Shown: positions 12,418 through 22,736 of the stretch, one piece after another
How the letters are laid out: every line of letters starts with the position of its first letter
Numbering within the stretch: the stretch's first letter is position 1
Source of the DNA: Cryptomeria japonica
Lineage: Eukaryota > Streptophyta > Pinopsida > Cupressales > Cupressaceae
DNA: 64,000 bases
Direction of reading: 5' to 3'
NCBI RefSeq assembly: GCF_030272615.1
Contig: NC_081413.1
Location: forward strand, 716,987,867-717,051,866
Translations under genes and position numbers: made by a program
Notes under the pieces: generated by a model
The model's input: only the letters and a program-made list of their open reading frames with translations
Databases searched by the model: none
What the model was told of the DNA's origin: nothing

Positions 12418-13563
12418 TGTTAGTCAGTTCTGATGAATACTAAGAGGGGGGGGGGGTGAATTAGTATGCCAATAATCAATGCACTAAAACACTTACACAG
12501 TCTAAAGATAAACCGGTAAAGTAGTCTAACAGTCATATCGGTTACCACACATGCAAACCAAAATGCGAATAAAGCATTCACCCACAAAAGCAATACAACC
12601 ATAACACAAGATATTTGACGTGGAAACCCAACTGGGAAAAACCACGGTGAGATGGAACTCACAAGTCACTATCTGCAGAATAGAAACCAGACCGGTTAAG
12701 GTCTTACAATGTTCTTCACCATAACAGATCCTGTTAGGAATCTCAATCTCTGTTAGGAGATAAGTCCGATTAAAGACTACCTTGTTAGAGGATTTTAGAT
12801 TCACATGTGTGAACCACCTTGTTAGACGATTTTACAAAGGCTTTGAGGCCTACTCGGTTAAGGGTTACAAACTTGTCAAAGATGTGAGTAATCAACAAGT
12901 GTTTGATCTATCTAATAGCACAAACTGCTTGGTTAGATCTAGTATTGCTCACAGATAATGCATTCCAGCATTACTTCAGTCTTCTCTCTCTCTCTCACAC
13001 AGTTACAACTTGATCTTATCAGATAAGATCATTCTTAACTTCCACCTTAAACCCTAGCACGACATTAACCCTTTCAGGAACAACTTAAAACCCTAGACAT
13101 GATTTCCTTTTTAAAGGAATCTGATTTCATGTCGGTCCAATAGGATTACATTACAATTTCCTAGGTTCAATGCATCTAGACGTACTTAGTAACACGACAC
13201 AAAAAGCACCGTCAATGTGTCAACACCGTCAAACAATCCATGGATTGGTAACTCATCACAAAATGCCGATTGGTAACTCATCAATACCGATTGCCGGTTT
13301 GACAAAAATGAAGAATGGTAAGAATGTGTTGTGCCGCTTTGCTCCCTCATGCCGCTTGGGATCTATGAACCACTTGGGGTCGACATGCCGCTTCAGACCG
13401 AGAAACACATTCTGCAAAATCACCACTAGTCTAAAGACTAGTATATAACATACCGGTTGGAACAAATACCGGTTGAGCACAAGCTCATACACATAAAGAG
13501 GATCTCAATAAAAGTGTGTGTCCATCAATGACAATCACAACATAAAGAACAAAAATTCCAACA
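12418..13563 (-). mobile_element. Solo copia LTR (family G) inside LINE ORF2
   Basis: On the minus strand it runs from TGTTGGAATTTTTG (13563) to GACTAACA (12418). Near the start it has TTGTCATTGATGG, about 230 bp before its end the U5 stem-loop (12646-12619), and near the end a tract of C's (G-run at 12447-12457). The LINE protein resumes on both sides (ELWN before, LEDIPW after), so the insertion limits are clear; the flanking 5-mers (GAACT and AGGCT on the minus strand) match only in part, as expected for an old insertion. Confidence 0.75.
12619..12646 (-). other. U5 stem-loop of copia LTR G
   Basis: Minus strand: CGTGG pairs with CCACG (5 bp), then CCC with GGG, with T5 and T3 internal loops and a 4-base loop. 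The cleanest example of the motif in the window. Confidence 0.6.
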
Positions 13564-13933
13564 AGTTCCATAGTTCTTTCCTTTCTCTGTAGTCATTCGG
13601 GGCATAGATAGAGCAAATTCCAAACCTCTGGTTCCCCATTTGAATAGAGACCCATATAGCCCTAGCATAGGGGGATTGTCCCCAGCTAACCACTTTGTTG
13701 GCCCATTTAGGACTAAGGAGTATGGTTGAACCTCCTTTTCCTTTGGTATGGTTAGTGTAAAAAGAGGTAGCCTCCCTCCAGATACATTTGAGACCAATTT
13801 GCAGGGTAAAGCCCACAACTTTTAGCTCCTGCAAGAGGAGGCAATCCATATTCTTATGTGCATTAAGAAATCTCTTTATGATGTATTTCTGATCAGGGGC
13901 CTCAAGGCTCCTGATGTTCCAAGAGATTATTTT

Positions 13934-15806
13934 TTAGCATGATTCACCTGGTTGGGGTAGGTCAGTTTGGGATTTAAATCCCTCAAAACACTTGGGCCAA
14001 TCCCGTTTGTTTTCTATATTGTTAGCATCAAATGCAATAGAAGAGGAGGGTCCACCTCTCTTTTTCCTTGCCTCAGAGATTTGTTCAGGACCTACAGATT
14101 CCTTCCTGTTAGCACTATCCTTACTATTCTTAGGAGATCTCTTCCTCTTAGTTTTCTTGTGTTTAACCATAGTTGATCCATCTCGAGTATCTACCAGCCC
14201 TTTTTAAAAGTTGGTGTTCATAGGAGTGAAGGGGTCTATGTTGGTCTCCACACCTTGAGTGGCAGTTGGCTCTGCCTTCAGAGCAATAATAGGGGTGCTA
14301 GAAGTATAAGAGACATCACTAGTAGGGTCTCCCCTAGAGGCCTCTAAAATATCGGAAGCATCTAGAGTGTTCGCTGGGACCTCCTCCATAGTAGGTCTTC
14401 CCCTTTCCCCTTGCAGGGTAGGGGTTTCATCAGTACTGAGTCCATTAAGTTCTTTGCAAGTGGGTAGTTTAGGGTCCTAGACCAAAGAACTGTTAATGGT
14501 ATCTGCTATAGCTGGAACACCCCTATCCATGTCCTCAAGGTCAGAAAACTAGCACCGAGAGGCTTCAATTTCCAATTTCTGCTTGAAAAGGTTTTTCTCA
14601 AGAATTTTCCTAGCTTCAACCGCTTTTCTCAATTTTTCCATCACTAACCGTTGGGAATTAAGGGTCCTTGGGGTTGAGAGATGAGCAGGGGTATCAACAA
14701 ATTCAGTGAGATTAAAGGGAGGAGGATGGGCAACGGCGAGGGCCTCCTTGATAGCATTGTTGTAGTCTAGGATGGAGTTAGCTATCGAGGGGGCCTAAGA
14801 GGAAGGGGGAGGGTTGTGGGGGAGTAGAGAGGGGGAAGGAGAAAATTTAGGCGGGGGGGGGAGAGGAAGGGACATGAGGGGGAGACGAGGGGGTAGGTTC
14901 AAAGGGAGAGGCTATATCTATAGGGGGGGGGGGACCGAAGGCCCGAGCCTTAGACTTTGAAGGTTTATTTGATAATAAGGGACATTTACTTCTAAAATGG
15001 GCACTAACCTTACAAAAATGGTAGGCATCAATTCCACCCATGTACTCAATTGAACAATAATAAGTTTTATTGTTAAAGTGAATATCAATTTCAACAGGGT
15101 ATGCCATACTTGGTTTCAAGGTAATGAGGAGTCTAGCATCAAGATGAGGGAGTACCGAGGGAGAAGAGTCGATTTTTACAATTTTCCCCAAGGGTTCTGC
15201 AATTTTGTCAACACAGGACCAAAGGAAGGGCAGGACATTCTTAATGGTTATCCATTTCGGATAGGAAAGGGCGAGAATTTCATCATTACAAGCTTCAGGG
15301 TCCCAAAAAACAACCCTAAAAGATGAATTCCCTACCGACCAAAACTGCTTATTTACAATTTTGCTTTGGCTTTCCTTATTGTCAAAGAAAATTAGAAACA
15401 AACCCTTTTGAATCATTCTACAAAATGAAAAGTGAAACCCTAGTTTATTGACGCACACACCTTGCAGCCATTTATTCATATATTGACGAGATGGTAAGTT
15501 ATTTACATCAAAGGTAGCGAAAAAATTTGCTGAATCCCTAAGTCTAGAAATCTCAGAAGAAATGGCAAAGAGCATTGAATCGTTAGGTTTGATGGTGACG
15601 CGTTTGGAAGGGTAGACCTCACCTTGTGTTCCTGTGAGATTGGCTTCATCTTCATGGCGGAGAGTGGCTTTGAACTTTGCATCTTCAAGGAATGAGAATC
15701 GCTTGCCCTCCACCGCATGGCTGAAGGTTTTTCGTTGCTCTCGACCATTCGCAAAGGAAAGAATGAGCGGTTTTGGGTTATTGGGGTCACCTTTATTCGA
15801 CTCCAT
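13934..15806 (-). pseudogene. LINE ORF1: gag-like RNA-binding protein, broken
   Basis: Open from ATG 15806 for 319 codons (to 14847). Residues 100-250 look like the DUF4283 gag-like domain of plant L1 ORF1 (WLQGVC, FCRMIQKGLFLIFF, VVFWDPEACND, LPFLWSCVDKIAEPLGKIV). It is followed by a knuckle-like YHFCKVSAHFRSKC in which the first Cys is Tyr, then a proline-rich tail. Long C-runs of the coding strand (G-runs near 14850 and 14930) lie in this tail, and the frame is lost soon after. Further pieces at 14389-14204 and 14170-13934 (KHKKTKRKRSPKNS, a basic segment) are the C-terminus. ORF1 stops where ORF2 begins. Confidence 0.75.
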
Positions 15807-16114
15807 TTATTGCAGGGAGAGTAATAAATGTTTCAAGGGCTTCCCAACAAGGCCAGGGAGACCTCGCACACGGTGGCGTCCTATAACCAGCGACACCACC
15901 GAGGTTTGTGCCCTAGTTGCAGAGTGCAATTAATCCCCTGTAAACAAAAATTCTACAATAACTTAATTTTATTATAAATTATATGAAAATTATGATCAAA
16001 TTGACTGTTGAATAATTTATTCTTTTTGATGGGAGTTGATTAGAGTTAGCAATATTTTTGTTGTTTTAGGTGTTTGTCTTTTTGAATAATTTCCAACTTT
16101 GTCGCTATTATATA

Positions 16115-16459
16115 TGTTGGAGTAATCAAGACATTATCTAATTATTTAATTAATTAGGTCCTTTAATTAGTTTATTCACTTAAGCTAATGTTAACTGTTT
16201 TTTTCTTTTATTAGAATAGGCCAGTAATAGATTAAGTTCACTTAGTTGAGCTAATCTTTAATTCTTTGAGCTAATTGTAGTTTTCTAATTTTAGATTAGG
16301 TTTCTCTTTCTTTCTATAAAGAAAAGCATTAATTTATTGTAATCTATCCAATTTCATTATAGGTTAATCTACATAATCAAATTCGTCTTTGGATGAATCT
16401 CTCTGAAGGTTGCATAACATTAATCATGGGCTTGTGGGGTTGAACAAATAACTCCAACA
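16115..16459. mobile_element. Short LTR-like unit with perfect terminal inverted repeat
   Basis: 345 bp bounded by TGTTGGAGT and ACTCCAACA, a perfect 9-bp inverted repeat of the TG...CA type. It contains TATAAAG (16314-16320) in the middle, as expected for a small LTR on the plus strand. The flanks (ATATA, TTTTT) give no target duplication and I saw no second copy here. It could be a solo LTR of a short element (TRIM-like) or one end of a decayed one. Confidence 0.45.
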
Positions 16460-18493
16460 TTTTTTGTTGTAATAACAACATCATACTTTATGTAATAAAA
16501 TTAAGTTTTTGTATTGGTGCCAAACCTAGCTCGATGCTCATTTCGAGACAAGTTGAGGCAAGACTAATCCCTTGGGGTGTAGGTAATGGCCCATGCATTA
16601 CACACATTGTATAAACACTGGGTTCAAAGAGTTGAACTCGAGACCAATGAGGAGCAAATCCATTGCCCAAGCCAACTCTCTTACTCATCGTGGGCTAATA
16701 AAAATAAGATTTTATTTATAAGGAGTTTTGAGTGTTTTTATGCCAAGTGCGTAGTTTTATGTAGAATTTGCTCAATCTTGTAGGTATTTTGATTCAATTG
16801 AAGAGGGTTTGAAAACATTAAGTGTTTTGCTTTAGATTTCCTAAACATTATTGTGTTAGAAGAAACAAATTACAAATTATTTAGTCAGGGATATTGTAGG
16901 TTGTTATTGTACTAATATTCTATAGTCCTAAGTATAATAAAATAAACACTTGTGACATGCTTAACTTTAATAGATTCATTTATTAGTTTGAATTATTCTT
17001 TAGAATGAATTAATTAGAATGAAAGGATGTGTGCCTTCATAGTTGTGCATTTAAATAAGGTGGAGAAGGACCCTTTCAATACTCACCCTTTTGAAGTAGT
17101 ATGCCATTTTGCTAATTTTTGCATTTATTCCAAGAAATATCATAACAACCCTCAATTGTGCCCTTGCCCATAACCCCCTCACGCCCCAAGCCTTCAACTT
17201 CTCCAGGGTAGCCTCCAACTCCACACTAGAAAGAGCTTCAAGCCCACCTGTTCTCAAGAATATATATTACACATATGATTCCAAGGTTAAGACACCTTTT
17301 CTAATTGCTTGTTGAGTATTATATAATGCAAACAAGAAATTAGCGTGAAGGATGTCAAGATATTGTATATGTTTGAATTTCATATTAAAATATAATGTGG
17401 AGTGACTTCCTTCCAATAAAGAGCATCACATAATGTTGCCCTATCTCAAAAGTTGTTTTATTTAAAATATATTATATATTTGAATATTTTTATTATTTTT
17501 ATGTGAATTTTTTAATAATAAATTAGATAATAAGAATCCATACTTTTTAATTCTTTGATTTTCATAATTAAATAAGTGAGACAAAGATAAAATTATGATA
17601 TTTATGATATTATAAGAACAAAAAAGATGAATTTTTAACTACATTTATTACAATTGAATTTCTTTAGAACTCATCAAACAACCTAATTGTAAAAAACTCC
17701 TATATTTTCTCAATAAAATACCCTAGAATTTTCTAATTAACCTCTCCATAACACCATACCCTGCCTAATTAAGAAAAAGTGGAAAACTACAAAGAAAATG
17801 CTAGGAAGAAGATATTGGTTTGGCTGCTCTGAAATTTTCATGCGTTAGGCGGGATTCATTGATTCTTAACCCCTTAAGTCCGTCTCTAAAATCCCAACTT
17901 TTTTCCTCAGTCGGACCCCAATCTTAGCTCTGTGTATCGGACCTGTTTGGACATATTATTATTCGGAGATCTGTGCTGCAAAAGGATAATAAAATTGGCA
18001 TGGCTGCAGTCCACATGCATTGGCAGAAATAAACGATAAATAGTTCTATTCTTCTCAGGAAATATCAGTTTGGGAAGGCTATGAACTGTTACCGCTAGGT
18101 ATGTCTGCATTCGTAATTCTTTGAGCTAAATTTTGTTGATTATTTAATAACTGTAAATAATAGCGCTTGAGAGAAGATAATGTTCATAGCGAACATGTTG
18201 AAATCCCAGATAAAATGTGTCAAATGTTGTCAAGAATTGGTGCAGCTAAAGTCTAGGGTTGAAAATTCTGTAAATAACCGGTTTTGCTAAACAATGAATG
18301 AGGCGGTGAGGCTCAAACTTAGGGTTTGACATTTAGCCGACTAGTAAGTGAAATTTTTGGATGTTGTGATGTCAAATACTGCGGTGAGTGGAGCCAGAAA
18401 ATGGGATAATGTGATGAATGAAAAAATATCTTGAAATTAAACAGTTAACATTTTAGGTTTTCTGTATTTAGTTATTTTGGCAAGAGAAGAATT
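16460..18493. other. AT-rich non-coding DNA upstream of the PPR gene
   Basis: No credible gene. 16500-16700 has a more complex block (ttgaactcgagaccaatgag and neighbours) that reads like dispersed-repeat remnant. The promoter of the PPR gene should lie in the last few hundred bases; I see no strong TATA box. A pyrimidine stretch ending 'ctgtatttag' at about 18474 could be the acceptor of a 5' UTR intron, but this cannot be settled here. Confidence 0.4.
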
Positions 18494-20881
18494 ATGGAAT
18501 ACAGTAGAAGCTTCAAAGTTATTGCATTTTCTACAGTTTCTCTGGTAAGAAAACTAGGGGTATATTATAATCTCTGGAGAGTGCAAGAATTTCATGCCAG
18601 ACTGTCAAATTCTAGGTCTGGACTTATTGAACGTAGGAAAATCAATTGCATTAATCCCACAATCGAAACGGAAAGTACTTCCACAGTAATGATGAAATTC
18701 TCAAAAATAATTTTCAAAGCAGAAAAGTTTTCAACACAGACAATCTCAAAGAATTGCGAGGCAGAAATTTGTGAAGAAGAAATAGATTATGTCGATATTA
18801 AAGGAATAGATAGGGGGACTTTGGACTCCATCTGTGATTTGGTGAGGCTGCAGCAGTGGGATTTGCTGAAGGAAAATTCTGCTAAATTGACGCCATGTAT
18901 TGTAGTGCAAGCATTGGCTGTAAAGCATGCCACTGCTGGATCGAAAATCCAATTGTCTCATTTGTTAGAGAAAGAAGGAAACATTCAGGAAACGATACAA
19001 ATTTACTCTGCAATGATTCACATTTTAATAAGGGCAAAGATGTTTAGTGATGCAAGGGCGTTGATGGACTGTCTTATTCTTTCTTCCAAGTGCCATGCCT
19101 CGGCTTCAGATATTTTCAGGTCGTTGATTTCTGCATATGTAGGATTCTCTGTACCTGTAGCTCTCGACATGTTGATCAAAACTTATGCACGGTTTAATAT
19201 GATTCAAGATGCTGCTGATATTTTTCAACAGTCAAGCAATTGCACTTTTGCAAATGATGTTATCTTCTGCAACAGGCTTCTTAAAGTTATAATCAAAATG
19301 CAGCTACCCGACTTGGTATTTAAAATATTCAAAGAAATGCAGAAAAGGAGAATCTGTCCCAATATTGACACATGGAATTGTGTTCTTGAAGCCTACTGTG
19401 AGAGAGGTAACCTGCCAAAAGCGAACAACTTAGTATTTAAAATGCATGAAACAGGTACAATTCCAGATAGTGTTACCTATGATTTGCTTATTGACGGATA
19501 CTGTAGGGAAAGCAGAATTACTGAGGCTCTTGAACTTATGAAGCATATTATACATGAAGGCTCTGTGCCTGGGATTAAGGCCTACAATGCACTCATAAGG
19601 GGACTATGCAAGGAAGGTAATTTGCAGGAAGCCAAATCCCTCCTACAACAAATTCATCAAAATGGGGTTAAGCCCAGCCCTGAAACTTATGCAGCTTTAA
19701 TTGAAACCCATTTGAAACACTGGCGCATAAGCAGTGCTGTAAATCTGCATGAACAGATGTTAGAACATGACCTTCTCCTTGACAAGGCTACTTACAGGTC
19801 AATCATCAGCATACTTTGCAACTTTGAGATGGTGAAGGAAACAAGTAATTTTGTTCTCCTAACAATGGAAAGAGAGTTAGTCCCTGCCAAAACAATCTTC
19901 TTTGCAATGTTGAAAAGCAACTATCTCAAGGATAATGTTAAACAGCTGAAAAGAATTCTCAATAAAGCCATGGAAGAAGGTATAGAACTGAGTATTGCAA
20001 CTTACACTACACTTATTGAAGGTTTTTACAAAGCAGGCATGTTGCAAGAAGCAAATGAATGGTTCAAAGAAATGCAAAAAAGAGGGTTGACTCCCAAAAG
20101 GAGTAGCTATGTCAAGCTAATATATGGCCATTGCAAGGAAGGGAATTCAAGGATAGGTTTGAAGTTGTTGGAGGAAATGATTCAGAAAGGTTTCTCACTT
20201 ACCATTTCTGTCTATGAGAAAATTGTTACTGGGCTTTGCGATGATAATAACATTCATGAAGCACTTAATCTTGCTCGTCAAATGTTGAAAAGAGGTTTAA
20301 TACTTGAAATAAGTACCTATGCCAGAGTAATTCACAGGCACTTGCAGGAGGGGAATTTGCAGGAGGCAGTGGTTCTGATGGAGGAAATTCTGGAAAAAGG
20401 AATTATACCAAAATCAGAAATCTGTGTTCCATTCTTTACACAACTTTGCATGCAAAGAGAAACAGAGAAAGCAGATAACCTTTTTCACATGATGCTGGAC
20501 AATGGTTGCATTTCTATTGTTTCAGACTATAACCTGCTAATTGATGGTTATTGCAAGGAAGGGAGAATGAAGAAAGCTCTAGAAGTACAGGATAAAATGG
20601 TTAAAAAGGGTATGACTCCTGATATGGATTCTTTTAAGATACTCATTAGGGAATACTGTAGAAAAGGAGAAACAGAGACAGGTGAACGTCTCTTGAATAA
20701 TATGCTGGAGAGGGGAATGACTCCTCTTGTTTCTATTTATAATGATCTTATCCTTGGTTACTGTCAGGGTGGAAAAATGGAGGCGGCTTTGAGGCTTCGA
20801 GATAGCATGTCTTTGAATGGTATAGAGCCTAATGTGGACACCTACAATGCGCTTATCTGTGGAGTTTGCTCAACAATCTGA
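18494..20881 (+). CDS. P-class pentatricopeptide repeat (PPR) protein, organellar RNA-binding
   Basis: A single-exon frame of 795 codons, starting at ATG 18494, just after an AT-rich stretch. The first 80 residues are rich in R, S and K with few acidic residues, consistent with an organellar transit peptide (mitochondrion or plastid not decidable). From residue 221 to 780 I count sixteen consecutive PPR motifs, each exactly 35 residues, such as IKAYNALIRGLCKEGN (361 on) and VSDYNLLIDGYCKEGR (676 on). A weaker helical pair precedes them (about 165-200). A partial 17th motif (VDTYNALICGVC, 781-792) is cut by the stop. No E, DYW or SMR domain is present. Fifth and last residues give canonical pairs in only some motifs (ND in 3 and 14, NS in 5, NN in 2 and 16); others are unusual (A/K, E/E, V/T). 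Such proteins bind organellar transcripts and affect their processing, stability or translation. It is the only intact-looking host gene here. Confidence 0.9.
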   Translation: MEYSRSFKVIAFSTVSLVRKLGVYYNLWRVQEFHARLSNSRSGLIERRKINCINPTIETESTSTVMMKFSKIIFKAEKFSTQTISKNCEAEICEEEIDYVDIKGIDRGTLDSICDLVRLQQWDLLKENSAKLTPCIVVQALAVKHATAGSKIQLSHLLEKEGNIQETIQIYSAMIHILIRAKMFSDARALMDCLILSSKCHASASDIFRSLISAYVGFSVPVALDMLIKTYARFNMIQDAADIFQQSSNCTFANDVIFCNRLLKVIIKMQLPDLVFKIFKEMQKRRICPNIDTWNCVLEAYCERGNLPKANNLVFKMHETGTIPDSVTYDLLIDGYCRESRITEALELMKHIIHEGSVPGIKAYNALIRGLCKEGNLQEAKSLLQQIHQNGVKPSPETYAALIETHLKHWRISSAVNLHEQMLEHDLLLDKATYRSIISILCNFEMVKETSNFVLLTMERELVPAKTIFFAMLKSNYLKDNVKQLKRILNKAMEEGIELSIATYTTLIEGFYKAGMLQEANEWFKEMQKRGLTPKRSSYVKLIYGHCKEGNSRIGLKLLEEMIQKGFSLTISVYEKIVTGLCDDNNIHEALNLARQMLKRGLILEISTYARVIHRHLQEGNLQEAVVLMEEILEKGIIPKSEICVPFFTQLCMQRETEKADNLFHMMLDNGCISIVSDYNLLIDGYCKEGRMKKALEVQDKMVKKGMTPDMDSFKILIREYCRKGETETGERLLNNMLERGMTPLVSIYNDLILGYCQGGKMEAALRLRDSMSLNGIEPNVDTYNALICGVCSTI

Positions 20882-22626
20882 AAATATATAATACTGTTAA
20901 CTCCAAGAGGAAAATGTTGAATCAGTATTGAATTATACAAGCCTATGACAGGGAAGTAGATTATGGATTGGCGCCTTGCTATATCTGAAACAAGCAGGAA
21001 AATATTTCATTTAAAGATGGTTATTGAAATGGCGATCTGTATCCACAACTGCATTTCATGAACAAGATCTTCCTTCAATGCAGCACATACGTGCTTGAGC
21101 AGCAGTTTAACTTTGGTTTTAGGTTTCAAAATTCCAAAAGAAAAGCGAGCATGTGATACTTACCTCTATATGATGGTGCTTTTAAGAATTAAATGGTGAG
21201 TAAATTTCAGCAGAGAGGAGGTTCTTAGCAGAGTAGCATGGCCCATTTGCATGAAGACAGAGGCAAGTTAAGAAGTGGCACAAATTTTCAAGTACTGCAC
21301 ACGATTTGGTTTAAAGGCCATTAAAATTTAAAAGTCATCTTCATCATCGTCAATTTTAGATATGAGGTAGATTGCAGTATTACAGGGTTTTGAAAGTCGA
21401 TTAGCGCATCAAATATAATATTTCTTGTTTCTAAATGAAGATATATGCCAGTAGCTGCTGTGTTAACCAGCTTTTACTATCTGTCAGAAAGTCAAGCCCT
21501 CTGGCAACCATTACTAGAAACTTCTGAGTCTCATACTGGTCTTATTTGATATCTGGGGGATATCAAACAAAGGAGTTCCTTGTGAACTTTTTTCTTCTCC
21601 AACTGCAAAAGTTACGGTTCTATAGAATACCGTGGGATTTTATAGCTATTTCTGAACTGCACAGAACGGGTAGATTTACCAGACACATCCAAACACACCT
21701 CATATGATTAATAAGGATTCACTTTAATGGGTAACTGTTATCCATCATCAGGGTGTCTTTATTGTAATAGTTAACAAATATAACTACTGTAATTAATTTG
21801 GTGCAATATGCCATCAAATGGATTACTATGATGAAATTCTGCAGTGTTTTCTAGAAACTATCATCAGACAACTGGCACTTTAAGGCTTTACTCTGATGTT
21901 TTTTTTAGGTTGCTTTTTTGTTTTTGCAGCTCCAAGATTCAGGAATTAAAGACGAGTGTTAGAATTTCAGTCAATGTAAAATTGTTCAATATATGAAGTG
22001 AATGTTTCTTTCAGCCATCTAATGGCCTTGTAGTATGGTTAGATAATATATTTCTCCTTTAGCTACCTATTGGTAGCTCTTATTCTTTGTAATTTGCTTT
22101 TATTCAATATAAAAAAAAATGGACTCACTCTGAAGAAATTCTTCATTTTTGTTGTCTTGATTTAAACTAGCAGATTGGGATGTAATGTTTCCTAACTGGG
22201 ATGTACTTGTTTTGGCTGAAAATTAACAATTCTAACGATATAATTCATTTACCACTAACATTCTAAAGTAACTCATAAAAGTTATTGAGTTAGATAGTTA
22301 ATGAATAATTAACATCATATGAAATGATAAATAAATTTGCTACTAGAACCTAAACCCTAACTTGTTCCCATAACCAACCATTGTAGAATCAGAAAGGAAA
22401 GCCTTGAAAGGGCGCCCAAAGACTGTTCATCACAATTAAGCCCAAGAGTGTTGAGTATCCAACTATGACAACTTGCCCCTTGACCCACACAAATGATGGA
22501 AACATCCAACTATGATAATTCCATCACTTGATGTGGTGTACTTAATTTGAGGGACCGGTCTACTAACTCTCCCTAACTTTTTTCCTGCCATTTCACATGT
22601 GATGGCTTGTGGGAACAAGGAATAGA
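20882..22626 (+). other. Downstream region of the PPR gene, no gene seen
   Basis: Presumably holds the 3' UTR. No ORF of note. Near 22080-22115 'tttgtaatttgcttttattcaatat' followed by nine A's looks like a polyadenylated 3' end, either of this transcript or of an old retroposed fragment. It is preceded by a perfect hairpin at 22061-22078 (AGCTACC, loop TATT, GGTAGCT). Confidence 0.4.
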
Positions 22627-22736
22627 CAAATTTTATTAATTAAATAAACAATAGATTGACAAGGCTTATTAATATCTTAGTCAAATTCTATTAATTAAAT
22701 AAACAATAGATTGACAAGGCTTATTAATGTCTTAGT
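22627..22736. repeat. 55-bp tandem duplication
   Basis: The unit starting caaattttattaattaaat at 22627 recurs at 22682 with two differences (tt/ct near the start, aatat/aatgt near the end). Confidence 0.85.

Larger units (their letters stand above)
8683..13937 (-). pseudogene. LINE ORF2: endonuclease-reverse transcriptase, broken
   Basis: The N-terminus (13930-13535) reads IISWNIR, KNMDCLLLQE and CSIYAPND, typical of an apurinic-type endonuclease. After the inserted LTR the same domain goes on at 12417 with LEDIPWIIGGDFN. The reverse transcriptase lies at 11872-10515: RPDGFPMEFYKK, LIPKEGD, NWRPITLPNVSYKI, QTSFVKGRYI, then QGCPLAPTLF and the catalytic IHFADDT near 10650. The C-terminal part (10238-8683) has WKSRNHDVFNGK of the zf-RVT region at about 9150. 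The frame changes several times; the start codon is gone, since a TAA stands directly before KIISWN. A 14-base G-run near 8755 distorts the last frame. Not functional. Confidence 0.85.
8493..15935 (-). mobile_element. LINE (L1-type non-LTR retrotransposon), degenerate, near full length
   Basis: The order on the minus strand is a GC-richer 5' UTR (15935-15807), ORF1 (15806-13934), ORF2 with endonuclease, reverse transcriptase and a C-terminal zinc-binding region (13937-8683), a 3' UTR, and an A-tail seen as eight T's at 8497-8504. Both ORFs have frameshifts and stops, and a solo copia LTR (12418-13563) splits the endonuclease. I could not find a convincing target duplication, so the ends are good to perhaps 30 bp. 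The 177 bp between the LINE tail and the gypsy LTR (8316-8492) show nothing. Confidence 0.8.
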
